Source: a virus
Virus record (IMG/VR): IMGVR_UViG_3300027365_000371
Coordinates: 1 to 32,498 of that record
DNA length: 32,498 nt
Direction: 5' to 3' (one strand)
Shown: positions 1 to 6,789 of the stretch, one piece after another
Numbering within the stretch: position 1 is the first letter of the stretch
Layout of the letters: the number at the start of each line of letters is the position of its first letter
The notes under the pieces: model-generated
What the model was told of the DNA's origin: nothing
Database searches by the model: none
What the model saw: the letters and a program-made list of their open reading frames with translations, nothing else
Made by a program: the position numbers and the translations under genes

Positions 1-10
1 ATCCCAACGC

Positions 11-541
11 TTAACCGCTGTTAGGGGCCAGAAGGAATGAGATAAGCGGGTTAATGTGGGTTGGCGTGGGTTGATGTGAGCGCAGGCCGCGTGTGGTGCG
101 GGATTCAGCGGCTTGCCGATCGGCGAACGCTGGCGGGTGATAGTTTGAGACATTCGGCTGGCAAGCGCCAGTTGTGCCGCATGAGGTGCGACAAGGCGCG
201 GAAGTGCACGCGGGGCGTTTAACAGTGTTTACGGTACAGCGTGCGTAAAGGTGGGTTACCAGCTGTTTAAGGGTGCGCACCTGGTGGCGTAGCGAGCGCA
301 GCTCCTGGTGCAGGGCGCGATCGCTGGCGCGCCGGCCGTGGCTGCCATCTCCGCCCCCTGGCCTGTCCTCCTCCCGCCGGCCCTGGTTGACGTTGCCGCC
401 GATCACCACGGTGCCCTGGTTGTTCACGATGTCGCCCACGTTGATGTGGGTGGTGTTCCCGCTGGTGGTGCCGTCCTGGCCTTTCTCGTCTTCCTCGCTG
501 TCGATCACCTCGTTGATTTTTTTGAGTAAATCGTCGATCAC
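11..541 (-). CDS. Small hypothetical protein downstream of the repressor
   Basis: A 176-residue product read leftward from a GTG start. I do not recognise a characterised family. Residues 1-25 are charged and probably helical. Residues about 28-55 hold an Asn/Gly-rich stretch (THINVGDIVNNQ, then GTVVIGGNVNQ) that looks like short beta repeats. Residues about 75-98 are helical and basic. The C-terminal 75 residues are Pro/Thr/Cys-rich and less protein-like; the DNA encoding the end carries 10-bp GGGTT repeats, so the true protein could be shorter in related phages. It lies 19 bp downstream of the repressor on the same strand and is probably co-transcribed with it, which would make it a gene expressed in the lysogen. 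An immunity or exclusion role is inference from position only. Confidence 0.5.
   Translation of the reverse strand: MIDDLLKKINEVIDSEEDEKGQDGTTSGNTTHINVGDIVNNQGTVVIGGNVNQGRREEDRPGGGDGSHGRRASDRALHQELRSLRHQVRTLKQLVTHLYARCTVNTVKRPACTSAPCRTSCGTTGACQPNVSNYHPPAFADRQAAESRTTRGLRSHQPTPTHINPLISFLLAPNSG
48..79. repeat. Three imperfect 10-bp direct repeats starting GGGTT
   Basis: GGGTT occurs at 48, 58 and 68, spaced one helical turn apart, each followed by a five-base variant (AATGT, GGCGT, GATGT). Mu-like phages carry several transposase-binding sites near the left end, so an end-binding role is possible, but no terminal TG/CA end can be fixed here. Confidence 0.35.
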
Positions 542-560
542 TGCCTTTGTTCCCCGTCGT

Positions 561-1046
561 CTATCTGAATGCTGCCAGCTCTATGACGTTGTTCAGGCTG
601 GCTTCGTCCATTGGTTTTTCCTGCTTGATGTAGAACTCGTAGACCAGGCGCACGATGCGGGCGCGCGCCTTGGTCGAGAGATCTGGCCGGCGCTTCTCCA
701 GTAGCGCCAGCACCTTCACGGCTACCTCCTCCAGGGCGTCCAGGTCAATGTCCGGCTTGCCCAGCTCCGTGGGCGCCACTGCGCCTTGGTCCGGGCCTCC
801 CTCTCCCGTGGCCAGCCACTCGACAGAGACGCCTGCGGCCCGCGCAACCTTAACCAGGCTGGTCCTCGACGGGTCCGACTTCTCAGCGCGCCAGCTTCTT
901 AGCACGGAGGTGGACATTCCTGTCTTTTCCGACATCTTCTTAGCGCCTCCGGCCCGCTGGATCGCCAAGGATATGCGCTCTCCAAACGCGTCAACCTTCC
1001 CGGGCTGAACATTGACCTCCTGGCTGTGCGAAGTTTGACGCGTCAT
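561..1046 (-). CDS. Phage repressor, HTH (CI/C-like)
   Basis: Likely lysogeny repressor that binds the operators between itself and ner. Near the N-terminus, FGERISLAIQRAGGAKKMSEK followed by TGMSTSVLRSW is a helix-turn-helix of the Xre/phage repressor type (about residues 20-50), followed by ARAAGVSVEWLATGEG, typical of this family's domain end. The C-terminal half (VAVKVLALLEKRRPDLSTKARARIV, then VRLVYEFYIKQEK) is helical and looks like an oligomerisation region; no S24 peptidase domain is present, so RecA-stimulated self-cleavage is not expected. I chose ATG at 1044-1046 (161 aa). A TTG at 1056-1058 would add four residues but sits directly against the AAAGG ribosome site. It is transcribed divergently from ner, as in Mu. 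Confidence 0.85.
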   Translation of the reverse strand: MTRQTSHSQEVNVQPGKVDAFGERISLAIQRAGGAKKMSEKTGMSTSVLRSWRAEKSDPSRTSLVKVARAAGVSVEWLATGEGGPDQGAVAPTELGKPDIDLDALEEVAVKVLALLEKRRPDLSTKARARIVRLVYEFYIKQEKPMDEASLNNVIELAAFR

Positions 1047-1058
1047 AGTTGCACCCAA

Positions 1059-1207
1059 CCTTTTGATATACCTTTGTTATTTGCTTTTAAAGCAAGTTCT
1101 TGGCGCTCCCTCGAACATTGACCGCCATGTTCTTGTTGACAAGCGCTAAGAACGTGGCGCATCATGCCGACATGTAGGAAAACAAACGCACTAGGAGCCG
1201 TTACTAC
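1059..1207. promoter_or_regulatory. Divergent repressor/ner control region with operator-like repeats
   Basis: A non-coding gap between two divergent regulator genes. It contains a perfect palindrome TTGCTTT-T-AAAGCAA (1081-1095), GTTCTTGGCGCT (1096-1107) and its inverted near-copy AGCGCTAAGAAC (1142-1153, 11 of 12 complementary), plus GTTCTTG at 1129-1135. GTTCTT (1129-1134) and AAGAAC (1148-1153) form arms around the TTGACA box. These are the likely repressor and Ner sites. A possible leftward promoter for the repressor is TTGCTT (complement of 1090-1095) with TATATC (complement of 1065-1070), 19 bp apart; it is weak. Confidence 0.65.
1136..1165 (+). promoter_or_regulatory. Candidate early promoter for ner and the A/B operon
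   Basis: A consensus -35 box TTGACA at 1136-1141 is followed, after 18 bp, by CATCAT at 1160-1165, a partial match to TATAAT. The start of transcription would fall near 1172, leaving a short leader with AGGAG at 1193-1197 before the ner ATG. The -35 lies between the GTTCTT/AAGAAC operator arms, so repressor binding would block it. Confidence 0.55.
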
Positions 1208-1504
1208 ATGGCGGAACGCAAAAGCTCAAAAAAAGCCAGCCTCAAGGACTGGCATCGCGGCGACATCAAGGCGGCGCTGGAAAAGGCTGGCTGGAACCTG
1301 AGCAGCTTGTCGCTGCATCACGGCTACGAGCACCGAAACACTCTGCAGACTGCCCTCCGGCGGCCATGGCCAAAAGGCGAGCGCTACATCGCCGACGCCA
1401 TTGGTGTTGATCCGGCCGAGATCTGGCCGAGCCGCTACCAGGGAAAGAATAACACTCATGCCTGTAAAGGGCATCGGGAATTGGCGCAGAGGAAGGCCGC
1501 ATGA
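1208..1504 (+). CDS. ner: Ner-like transcriptional regulator
   Basis: A 98-residue DNA-binding protein of the Ner/Nlp (SfsB) family. The pattern DWHRGDIKAALEKAGWNLSSL, then HHGYEHRNTLQTALRRPWPKGE and IADAIGVDPAEIWPSRY is the characteristic single HTH domain, covering about residues 14-78. The basic C-terminal tail is family-typical. In Mu, Ner turns down both early and repressor transcription and is the first gene of the early operon, the position seen here. AGGAG at 1193-1197 gives a 10-nt spacing to the ATG. The stop overlaps the ATG of the next small ORF. Confidence 0.9.
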   Translation: MAERKSSKKASLKDWHRGDIKAALEKAGWNLSSLSLHHGYEHRNTLQTALRRPWPKGERYIADAIGVDPAEIWPSRYQGKNNTHACKGHRELAQRKAA

Positions 1505-1614
1505 CTCTGACTCCGTTGCTGTTTTGTGATCAGCCTAGCCGGCACCCTGGCGTCCGCCTAGGTGCAGCGCAGAACGGCGTTTGGAGTGCTGTCTGGACGA
1601 GGGGGTACAAATGA
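1501..1614 (+). CDS. Tiny bridging ORF (37 aa)
   Basis: A 37-codon ORF that starts in an ATGA overlap with the end of ner and ends in an ATGA overlap with the next HTH gene. A purine-rich GAGGAAGG site lies just upstream. The product (MTLTPLLFCDQPSRHPGVRL and onward) matches nothing I recognise. The exact overlaps at both ends suggest it is translated, at least as a coupling device, but a sequence this short could be chance. Confidence 0.35.
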   Translation: MTLTPLLFCDQPSRHPGVRLGAAQNGVWSAVWTRGYK

Positions 1615-2093
1615 CACGCAAGCGCTGGAAACCAGTTCAGCCCGCCAGCATGCAGCACGCGATCCGGCTGTGCCTGGACTACGCGCTGCACAAGCACAAC
1701 CGCAGCGTGGCCCGCGTGGCCGAGCTGATCGGCACGTCCGAGTGGACCATTTACAAGTGGATGACCGACGGCTCCATTCCGTCCAAGCGCATCCGCCCGT
1801 TCGAGTTCGCCTGCGACGCCACGTTTATCACGAATTACATCGCCACCAGCGCGCAGAAGCTGGTGATCGACATCCCCGCCGGACGCGCCGGCAGCCAGGA
1901 CGAGCTGCTGGACCTGCAGAACCAGCTTAACGACGCCGTGTCGCTGCTGACCCGCTTCTATCGCGGCGAGGCCGAGGCGGCGGATGTACTGCACGGGGTC
2001 ACCTGTGCGATGCAACAACTGGCCGGCCACCGGGAGAGCGTGCGCAAGCACGACGCCCCGGAGCTGGCGCTGTTCGGAGGAGACGAAGAATGA
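1611..2093 (+). CDS. HTH DNA-binding protein of the early operon
   Basis: A 160-residue product. I chose the ATG at 1611 because GAGGGG (1599-1604) sits at ideal spacing; an upstream in-frame ATG at 1581 lacks such support. Residues about 25-60 (SVARVAELIGTSEWTIYKWM, then PSKRIRPFEFACDATFI) form a helix-turn-helix resembling phage CII-type regulators, though I cannot assign the family firmly. The C-terminal half (DLQNQLNDAVSLLTRFYRGE and onward) is helical and probably mediates oligomerisation. Comparable small HTH proteins sit between ner and A in several Mu-like phages. It probably tunes early transcription; its target is unknown. Confidence 0.6.
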   Translation: MTRKRWKPVQPASMQHAIRLCLDYALHKHNRSVARVAELIGTSEWTIYKWMTDGSIPSKRIRPFEFACDATFITNYIATSAQKLVIDIPAGRAGSQDELLDLQNQLNDAVSLLTRFYRGEAEAADVLHGVTCAMQQLAGHRESVRKHDAPELALFGGDEE

Positions 2094-2149
2094 CAGCAAG
2101 CAAACACCACCCCAGCCGGCGCCGCGCCGGCGTGGAGGGCCGGTCATGA
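2090..2149 (+). CDS. 19-codon leader ORF coupling into transposase A
   Basis: ATG at 2090 overlaps the previous stop, GGAGGAGACGAAG lies upstream as a good ribosome site, and the TGA at 2147-2149 overlaps the transposase ATG at 2146. The product would be MTASKHHPSRRRAGVEGRS. A perfect hairpin lies inside it. More likely a translational coupling leader than a functional protein. Confidence 0.3.
   Translation: MTASKHHPSRRRAGVEGRS
2115..2131 (+). promoter_or_regulatory. Hairpin abutting the transposase ribosome binding site
   Basis: Perfect 7-bp stem GCCGGCG / CGCCGGC with loop CCG. It ends two bases before GGAGGG (2134-2139), the ribosome site of transposase A, so folding could limit access, and ribosomes crossing the 19-codon leader ORF would open it. 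Confidence 0.4.
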
Positions 2150-4146
2150 GTCAGAACTGGTACACCCCGAAGGAGCTGGCCGGGCTTCCTGGTATGCCGG
2201 CTACCCATAGCGCAGTTGTTCGCCGCGCGAAGCGCGACAACTGGGAGAGTCGCAAGCGCACCGGCCGGGGCGGAGGGCGCGAGTACGCCTTCGCGTCTCT
2301 GCCCGTTGAGACCCAGGCGGCCCTGCTGAAAGACGCCAAGCCGGAACCCAAGGCGCCGAAGGTGAGCCGCCCGGCCGCCAGCCGGGGCGTGGTGGATCGG
2401 GAGAGCTTGTGGGCTTCCTATGAGCGCCGCCCCCAGGGCATGAAGGACGAAGCCGCCCGCCGGCTACAGGCCCTGCAGGGTGTGGAGCGCCTGGTCGCCG
2501 AGGGCCAGGGCAAGTCGCACGCCGTCGAGCAGATCGCCAAGGCATTCGGCGAGAGTCGGGCCACCCTCTACCGCTGGCAGAAGGCGGTGAAGGGCGTGGA
2601 CCGCAGCGACTGGCTGGCGGCCCTGGTGCCGGGCTACGTAGGCCGCACCGCCAAGGCCGAGTGCGACCCGCAGGCGTGGGAATACTTCAAGGCCCAGTAC
2701 CTGCGCCCGGAGGCCCCCAGCATCGCGGCCTGTTACGAGTGGACCAAGGAGGCGGCCAAGAAGCACGGCTGGACCGTGCCGGCCAAGCGCACCGTGACCC
2801 GATGGGCCAGCGAGATCCCGACCACCACCCGCGTGCTGATGCGTGAGGGCGAGGAGGCGCTGATGCGCCTGTACCCCAGCCAGCAGCGCACGGTGCGCGA
2901 CCTGCACGCCATGCACTGGATCAACGGCGACGGCTACAAGCACAACGTATTCGTGCGCTTCCCGGATGGCACCATCGACCGCCCCAAGACCTGGTTCTGG
3001 CAGGACGTGTACAGCCGCCGAATCGTGGGCTTCCGCACCGACCGCACCGAGCACACCGACATGATCCGCCTGGCCCTGGGCGACGTGCTGGAGCGCTACG
3101 GCATCCCCGAGCACGTGACGATCGACAACACCCGCGCGGCCGCCAACAAGTGGATGACCGGCGGGGTCAAGACTCGTTACCGCTTCAAGGTGAAGGAGGA
3201 GGACCCGATCGGCCTGATGCCGCAGCTGGGTATCCAGGTGCACTGGACCAGCGTGTTCAAGGGTAAGGGTCACGGCCAGGCCAAGCCGGTGGAGCGCAGC
3301 TTCGGCGTGGGCGGCCTGGGTGAGTATGCCGACAAGCGCTACGAGTTCCGGGGCGCCTACACCGGCCCCAACCCCACCGCCAAGCCGGAGAACTACCAGG
3401 AGCGGGCCATCGAGTTCGCCGAGTTCTGCCAGATCCTGGCCGACGCCATCCGCATGTGGAATGAAATGGAAGGCCGCCGCACCGAGATCTGCGACGGCCG
3501 CCTGAGCTTTGCCCAGGCGTTCGACGAGAGCTACCAGCGCAACGCCGACCGCATCCGCCGCCCGACCACGGCCCAGCGCCGCATGTGGCTGCTGGCCGCC
3601 GAGGCGGTCACCGTCCAGCGGGACAGCAGCATTTCCCTGCACGTGGGCAGCGGCCCGAACGGCAAGAACCGCTACGGCGGCGACGCCCTGATCGACTACA
3701 TCGGCCGCAAGGTGGTGGTGCGCTTCGACCCGGACAACCTGCATTCGGCGGTGTACGCCTACCAGACCGACGGCCGCTACATCGGCGAGATCGAGTGCCA
3801 GTTCGCGGTTGGCTTCGGCGACTCCCGCGCCGCCCGCGAGTGGGCACGCAACCGCACCCAGCGCGGCAAGGCCGCCAAGGCCCAGGCCGAGGCCGAACGC
3901 CGCATGTCCGAAGTGGAAACCCTGGATTACCTGCCCGAGCCCGAGCCCGAGGACACCGCCCCGGTGCAGACCGAGGTTGTGCGCGGCAGCTTCGGCGAGG
4001 CCAAGCGGGTGGTGGGCAGCGACGTGAACCCGAACGGCGACGACGAAAGCCCGGCGGATCGCCACGGCTTCAGCGATCGGATGCTGGAGCTTAGCGCGGC
4101 CTGGATGCGCAGCCACCCCGACGCACCCAAAGCGGAGGACGACTGA
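2146..4146 (+). CDS. A: Mu-like transposase A (DDE recombinase)
   Basis: A 666-residue transposase, close to MuA (663). It cuts and joins phage ends to target DNA during integration and replicative transposition. The N-terminus (NWYTPKELAGLPGMPATHSA, then VRRAKRDNWESRK) is the MuA enhancer-binding HTH; residues about 85-235 form the end-binding Ibeta/gamma domains. The RNase H-like core shows the DDE triad: D262 in WINGDGY, D327 in TIDNTR, E383 in KPVERSFG, aligning with MuA D269, D336 and E392. HWTSVFKGKGHGQAKP and AYTGPNP are near-identical to MuA. The C-terminal part (KVVVRFDP, LHSAVYAYQTDGRYIGE) is the beta-barrel domain, followed by an acidic tail that would contact B and ClpX. Start chosen at ATG 2146, preceded by GGAGGG; an upstream in-frame extension overlaps the previous gene and reads as nonsense. 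Confidence 0.97.
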   Translation: MSQNWYTPKELAGLPGMPATHSAVVRRAKRDNWESRKRTGRGGGREYAFASLPVETQAALLKDAKPEPKAPKVSRPAASRGVVDRESLWASYERRPQGMKDEAARRLQALQGVERLVAEGQGKSHAVEQIAKAFGESRATLYRWQKAVKGVDRSDWLAALVPGYVGRTAKAECDPQAWEYFKAQYLRPEAPSIAACYEWTKEAAKKHGWTVPAKRTVTRWASEIPTTTRVLMREGEEALMRLYPSQQRTVRDLHAMHWINGDGYKHNVFVRFPDGTIDRPKTWFWQDVYSRRIVGFRTDRTEHTDMIRLALGDVLERYGIPEHVTIDNTRAAANKWMTGGVKTRYRFKVKEEDPIGLMPQLGIQVHWTSVFKGKGHGQAKPVERSFGVGGLGEYADKRYEFRGAYTGPNPTAKPENYQERAIEFAEFCQILADAIRMWNEMEGRRTEICDGRLSFAQAFDESYQRNADRIRRPTTAQRRMWLLAAEAVTVQRDSSISLHVGSGPNGKNRYGGDALIDYIGRKVVVRFDPDNLHSAVYAYQTDGRYIGEIECQFAVGFGDSRAAREWARNRTQRGKAAKAQAEAERRMSEVETLDYLPEPEPEDTAPVQTEVVRGSFGEAKRVVGSDVNPNGDDESPADRHGFSDRMLELSAAWMRSHPDAPKAEDD

Positions 4147-4484
4147 TGACCGACCCGTATTTCAGCCTGGTGCGCGCACTGCGCGACGAGATCAAGGCGC
4201 TGGAGGCGGCCGCCAACGAGAAGGACGAGTGGCTGGCCGAGCTGCGCGCGGGCAAGAAGTCCGAGCAGCTGATGAAGATGGGGATGACCAAGCGAGACGC
4301 AGAGGCCATGGCGCAGGGCGCTGACAACACCCTGGCCAAGGTTATCCCGGAGCTGAAGAAGATCCTGCGCGATGCGGAAAGCGACCGCTTGCGCCTGGTG
4401 AGAAGGGCTCCGCATGGCGGCAACCATGAGGAGCCAAAGGTGGGCCGGACGGCCCGAGTGCAACGCGAGGAGTATATCAAATGA
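4146..4484 (+). CDS. Small helical protein between A and B
   Basis: A 112-residue protein coupled to A by a TGATG overlap and to B by an ATGA overlap. Residues 5-80 are strongly helical and charged (LVRALRDEIKALEAAANEKD, then AKVIPELKKILRDAES) and could form a coiled coil. The last 30 residues are basic and disordered. I do not recognise a domain. Its position suggests a role in transposition or its control, which is inference only; Mu itself has no gene between A and B. Confidence 0.7.
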   Translation: MTDPYFSLVRALRDEIKALEAAANEKDEWLAELRAGKKSEQLMKMGMTKRDAEAMAQGADNTLAKVIPELKKILRDAESDRLRLVRRAPHGGNHEEPKVGRTARVQREEYIK

Positions 4485-5446
4485 CCGACAACGTAGCCCA
4501 GCTCAACAAAGCACCCAGTAAGCACGACGAGGCGCTGATCGCCGAGGTCCGCCAGATCATGGAGGCGGAGGCGCTGTCACAGACCGCCCTGTCGCAGCTG
4601 ACCGGCGTGGGTAAAGCCCGGTTAAGCCAGTGGTTAAACGGCGTTTACAAGGGCAACGTGGCCGCCGTCGAGGAGAGCATCCGGCGCTGGCTGGAGAGCC
4701 GCCAGACTGCCACCGCCCTGGAAGGCCAGATGCCCACCGGCCCCGAGTGGGTGGAGACCCCGACCGCCCGCGCCGTGCTGTCCGCGCTGTCGTTCAGCCA
4801 GATGGCCGAGGCGGTGTCGGTGGTGTACGGCGGCGCCGGCGTCGGCAAGACCACCACCATCGCCCGCTACAGGCGCCAGGCCCCCAACGTGTGGGTGGTC
4901 ACCGCCACCCCGGCCGTGTCCGCTCCGGGGCCGATCCTGACCCGCATCGCGCAGACCCTGGGCATCCGCTCCACCGGCGCCGTGCACGTGGTCGAGGCCA
5001 ACATCATCGAGCGGGTCCGCGAGACGCGCGGCCTGCTGGTGATCGACGAGGCCCAGCACCTGACCCATCGCGCCCTGGACGCCGTGCGCTCCATCCATGA
5101 CGCCGCCGGCATCGGCCTGGCCCTGGTGGGCAACGAGATCGTGTACAGCCAGCTGACCGGCGGCAGCCGTTCCGTGGGCTTCGCCCAGCTGTTCAGCCGG
5201 GTGGCCAAGCGGGTGCGCCTATCCCGCGCCAAGGACGCCGACGTGACCGCCCTGCTGGAAGCCTGGGGCATCACCGACAAGGACGCCCGCCAGCTTTGCC
5301 TGGGCATCGGCCGCCGGCCGGGTGCCCTGCGCGGCCTGTCGCAGACCCTGCGCCTGGCCAGCATGTTCGCCGCCGCGAGCGGCACCAACCGCCCAGGCGT
5401 GGAACACATCCGCGACGCCTGGCAGGACCTTGGGGGTGAGGCATGA
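4481..5446 (+). CDS. B: MuB-like AAA+ ATPase, transposition target selection
   Basis: A 321-residue ATPase, close to MuB (312). MuB polymerises on target DNA with ATP, delivers targets to the transpososome, stimulates A and gives target immunity. Residues 33-56 (SQTALSQLTGVGKARLSQWL) form the N-terminal helix-turn-helix. Walker A is GGAGVGKT at 117-124, Walker B is LLVIDE at 185-190 followed by AQH, and NEI and the arginine-rich SRVAKRVRLSRAK stretch follow. The C-terminal helical region (LCLGIGRRPGALRGLSQTL) matches the MuB C-terminal domain. The codons for the HTH include TTA twice and AAC/GTT/TAC, unlike the CTG-dominated rest, which creates a TTAA-rich patch at 4619-4648. Confidence 0.95.
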   Translation: MTDNVAQLNKAPSKHDEALIAEVRQIMEAEALSQTALSQLTGVGKARLSQWLNGVYKGNVAAVEESIRRWLESRQTATALEGQMPTGPEWVETPTARAVLSALSFSQMAEAVSVVYGGAGVGKTTTIARYRRQAPNVWVVTATPAVSAPGPILTRIAQTLGIRSTGAVHVVEANIIERVRETRGLLVIDEAQHLTHRALDAVRSIHDAAGIGLALVGNEIVYSQLTGGSRSVGFAQLFSRVAKRVRLSRAKDADVTALLEAWGITDKDARQLCLGIGRRPGALRGLSQTLRLASMFAAASGTNRPGVEHIRDAWQDLGGEA

Positions 5447-5754
5447 AGACCTACAGCGACGAGTACCTGGAGCACTACGCCGACCGTTACGTGGCCATGC
5501 ACCTGCGTGGCCACGGCATCACGCTGGAGCAGTACCTGGCCGACCCGGCCCGGTACGAGCACCTGGCCCTGGAGCCGTTCCCGCTGCTGCCCGAGCAGCG
5601 CGAGGTCCAGGAGCGCCTGGACGCGGAGGCCGCCCGGGTCGAGGCGGAGGTGGCGCACCTGCCCCGACGCAACGGTGCGGTGGTCGAGGTGCTGCACCAC
5701 CACCGCCACCCCAGGCGCAGCCCGCTGGCGTTCTTCGCGCGGAGGGCCAAGTGA
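5443..5754 (+). CDS. Hypothetical early protein
   Basis: A 103-residue protein starting in an ATGA overlap with B. The N-terminus (YLEHYADRYVAMHLRGHGIT, then LEQYLADP) is helical; the middle is acidic; the C-terminus is rich in His and Arg (VLHHHRHPRRSP) and could bind nucleic acid or metal. No family recognised. It is coupled to the next gene by TGATG. It belongs to the semi-essential early block that varies widely among Mu-like phages. Confidence 0.65.
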   Translation: MKTYSDEYLEHYADRYVAMHLRGHGITLEQYLADPARYEHLALEPFPLLPEQREVQERLDAEAARVEAEVAHLPRRNGAVVEVLHHHRHPRRSPLAFFARRAK

Positions 5755-6116
5755 TGGGCGTGCAACTGGACGAGGCCATCAACGAGCTGGAGGGCCTGCT
5801 GCGGGCCAAGCTGCGCGGCGAGATCCTGGACCACCTGATCGCCAACCGCCACCCGCAGGGCAGCCGCACCATCGCGGACGCCCTGGGCAAGCCGCACCAC
5901 GCGGTACAGCGGGCGGTGTGCGAGCTGGTCCTGCAGGGGCGCATCACCCAGGTGGCGCGCGGCGCCGATCGCAAGCCGGTGTACCGCCCGGTGGAGGTCG
6001 GCCCGTGCGAGTGGTGCGGGCTGGTCAGCCACCACCTGGTGGCCGGTGAGTGCCCGAGCTGCAAGACCCTGACCCTTGGCCTGGCGCGTCCGAGTCTGGC
6101 GCGCCTGGTCTGCTGA
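5754..6116 (+). CDS. Winged-HTH plus zinc-ribbon small protein
   Basis: A 120-residue protein; ATG at 5754 overlaps the preceding stop and follows a GGAGGG site, so the long upstream extension in this frame is discarded. Residues about 20-70 (GEILDHLIANRHPQGSRTIA, then AVQRAVCELVLQGRITQVA) look like a winged helix-turn-helix. The C-terminal part has two CxxC pairs, C85/C88 (CEWC) and C100/C103 (CPSC), consistent with a zinc ribbon. A DNA-binding regulator is likely; the target is unknown. Confidence 0.65.
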   Translation: MGVQLDEAINELEGLLRAKLRGEILDHLIANRHPQGSRTIADALGKPHHAVQRAVCELVLQGRITQVARGADRKPVYRPVEVGPCEWCGLVSHHLVAGECPSCKTLTLGLARPSLARLVC

Positions 6117-6143
6117 ACCCTTACTACTGACAGGAGAACAACC

Positions 6144-6776
6144 GTGACCGAAGCAACCGCAACCAAGCCGACCATCCCCGAGGGGTACATCCGCAACGCC
6201 TCCGGCCACCTGGTGCCCGAGGACCAGGTGCGCGACCAGGACAAGCTGCGCGACGAAGTGGCCCGCGAGCTGGCCCAGGAAGCCGAGGAGCTGCACGCCC
6301 GCCTCAAGGCGTTCAAGGCCAAGGCCCTGGGCGACATCGCCGACCTGGTGGCCATCGCCGCCGAGCGCTACGACGTGCAGCTGGGAGGCAAGAAAGGCAA
6401 CGTCACCGCCGCCACCTACGACGGCGAATACAAGGTGATGCGCAGCTATGCCGAGCGCGTGACCTTCACCGAGGAGCTGGAGGCCGCCAAGGAGCTGATC
6501 AACGACTGCATCATGCGCTGGAGCGAGGGCGCCAACCCGCATATCCGCGCCCTGGTCGACCGGGCCTTCCGCACCGACAGCAAGGGCCAGATCAAGACCA
6601 CGGCCATCCTGGAGCTGCTGCGCCTGGAGATCGACGACGACGGCTGGCAGCGCGCCATGCAGGCCCTGAAGGACTCCATCCAGAGCGCCGGCACGGCGGT
6701 CTATGTCCGCGTTTACAAGCGCATCGGCGACTCCGACCAGTACCGGGCGGTGCCGCTCGACCTGGCGGCCGTCTGA
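6144..6776 (+). CDS. DUF3164 family protein
   Basis: A 210-residue protein with GTG start at 6144 and AGGAG at 6132-6136. The sequence (GYIRNASGHLVPEDQVRDQD, then AERYDVQLGGKKGNVTA and YDGEYKVMRSYAERVTF) is characteristic of DUF3164, a family very common in the early region of Mu-like phages. Residues 25-70 are helical and coiled-coil-like. Its function is not established; it sits where Mu carries genes such as kil and gam, but the sequence is not recognisable as Gam. ILELLRLEIDDDGWQRAMQA near the end is also family-typical. Confidence 0.8.
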   Translation: MTEATATKPTIPEGYIRNASGHLVPEDQVRDQDKLRDEVARELAQEAEELHARLKAFKAKALGDIADLVAIAAERYDVQLGGKKGNVTAATYDGEYKVMRSYAERVTFTEELEAAKELINDCIMRWSEGANPHIRALVDRAFRTDSKGQIKTTAILELLRLEIDDDGWQRAMQALKDSIQSAGTAVYVRVYKRIGDSDQYRAVPLDLAAV

Positions 6777-6789
6777 GGAGGTGTGGCCC

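Noticed and set aside
1-120. Phage left end / attachment site
   Set aside because: Repeats suggest an end nearby, but no defined terminal dinucleotide, host junction or target duplication can be seen.
273-704. Plus-strand frame opposite the accessory gene and repressor
   Set aside because: Covers two sense genes on the other strand, has no ribosome site, and a Ser/Arg/Pro-rich shadow composition.
2464-4116. Minus-strand open frame of 550 codons
   Set aside because: Exactly antisense to the transposase, whose DDE core is unmistakable; a composition artefact.
6144-6776. Mu Gam-like host nuclease inhibitor
   Set aside because: Position is similar, but the sequence reads as DUF3164 and not as Gam.
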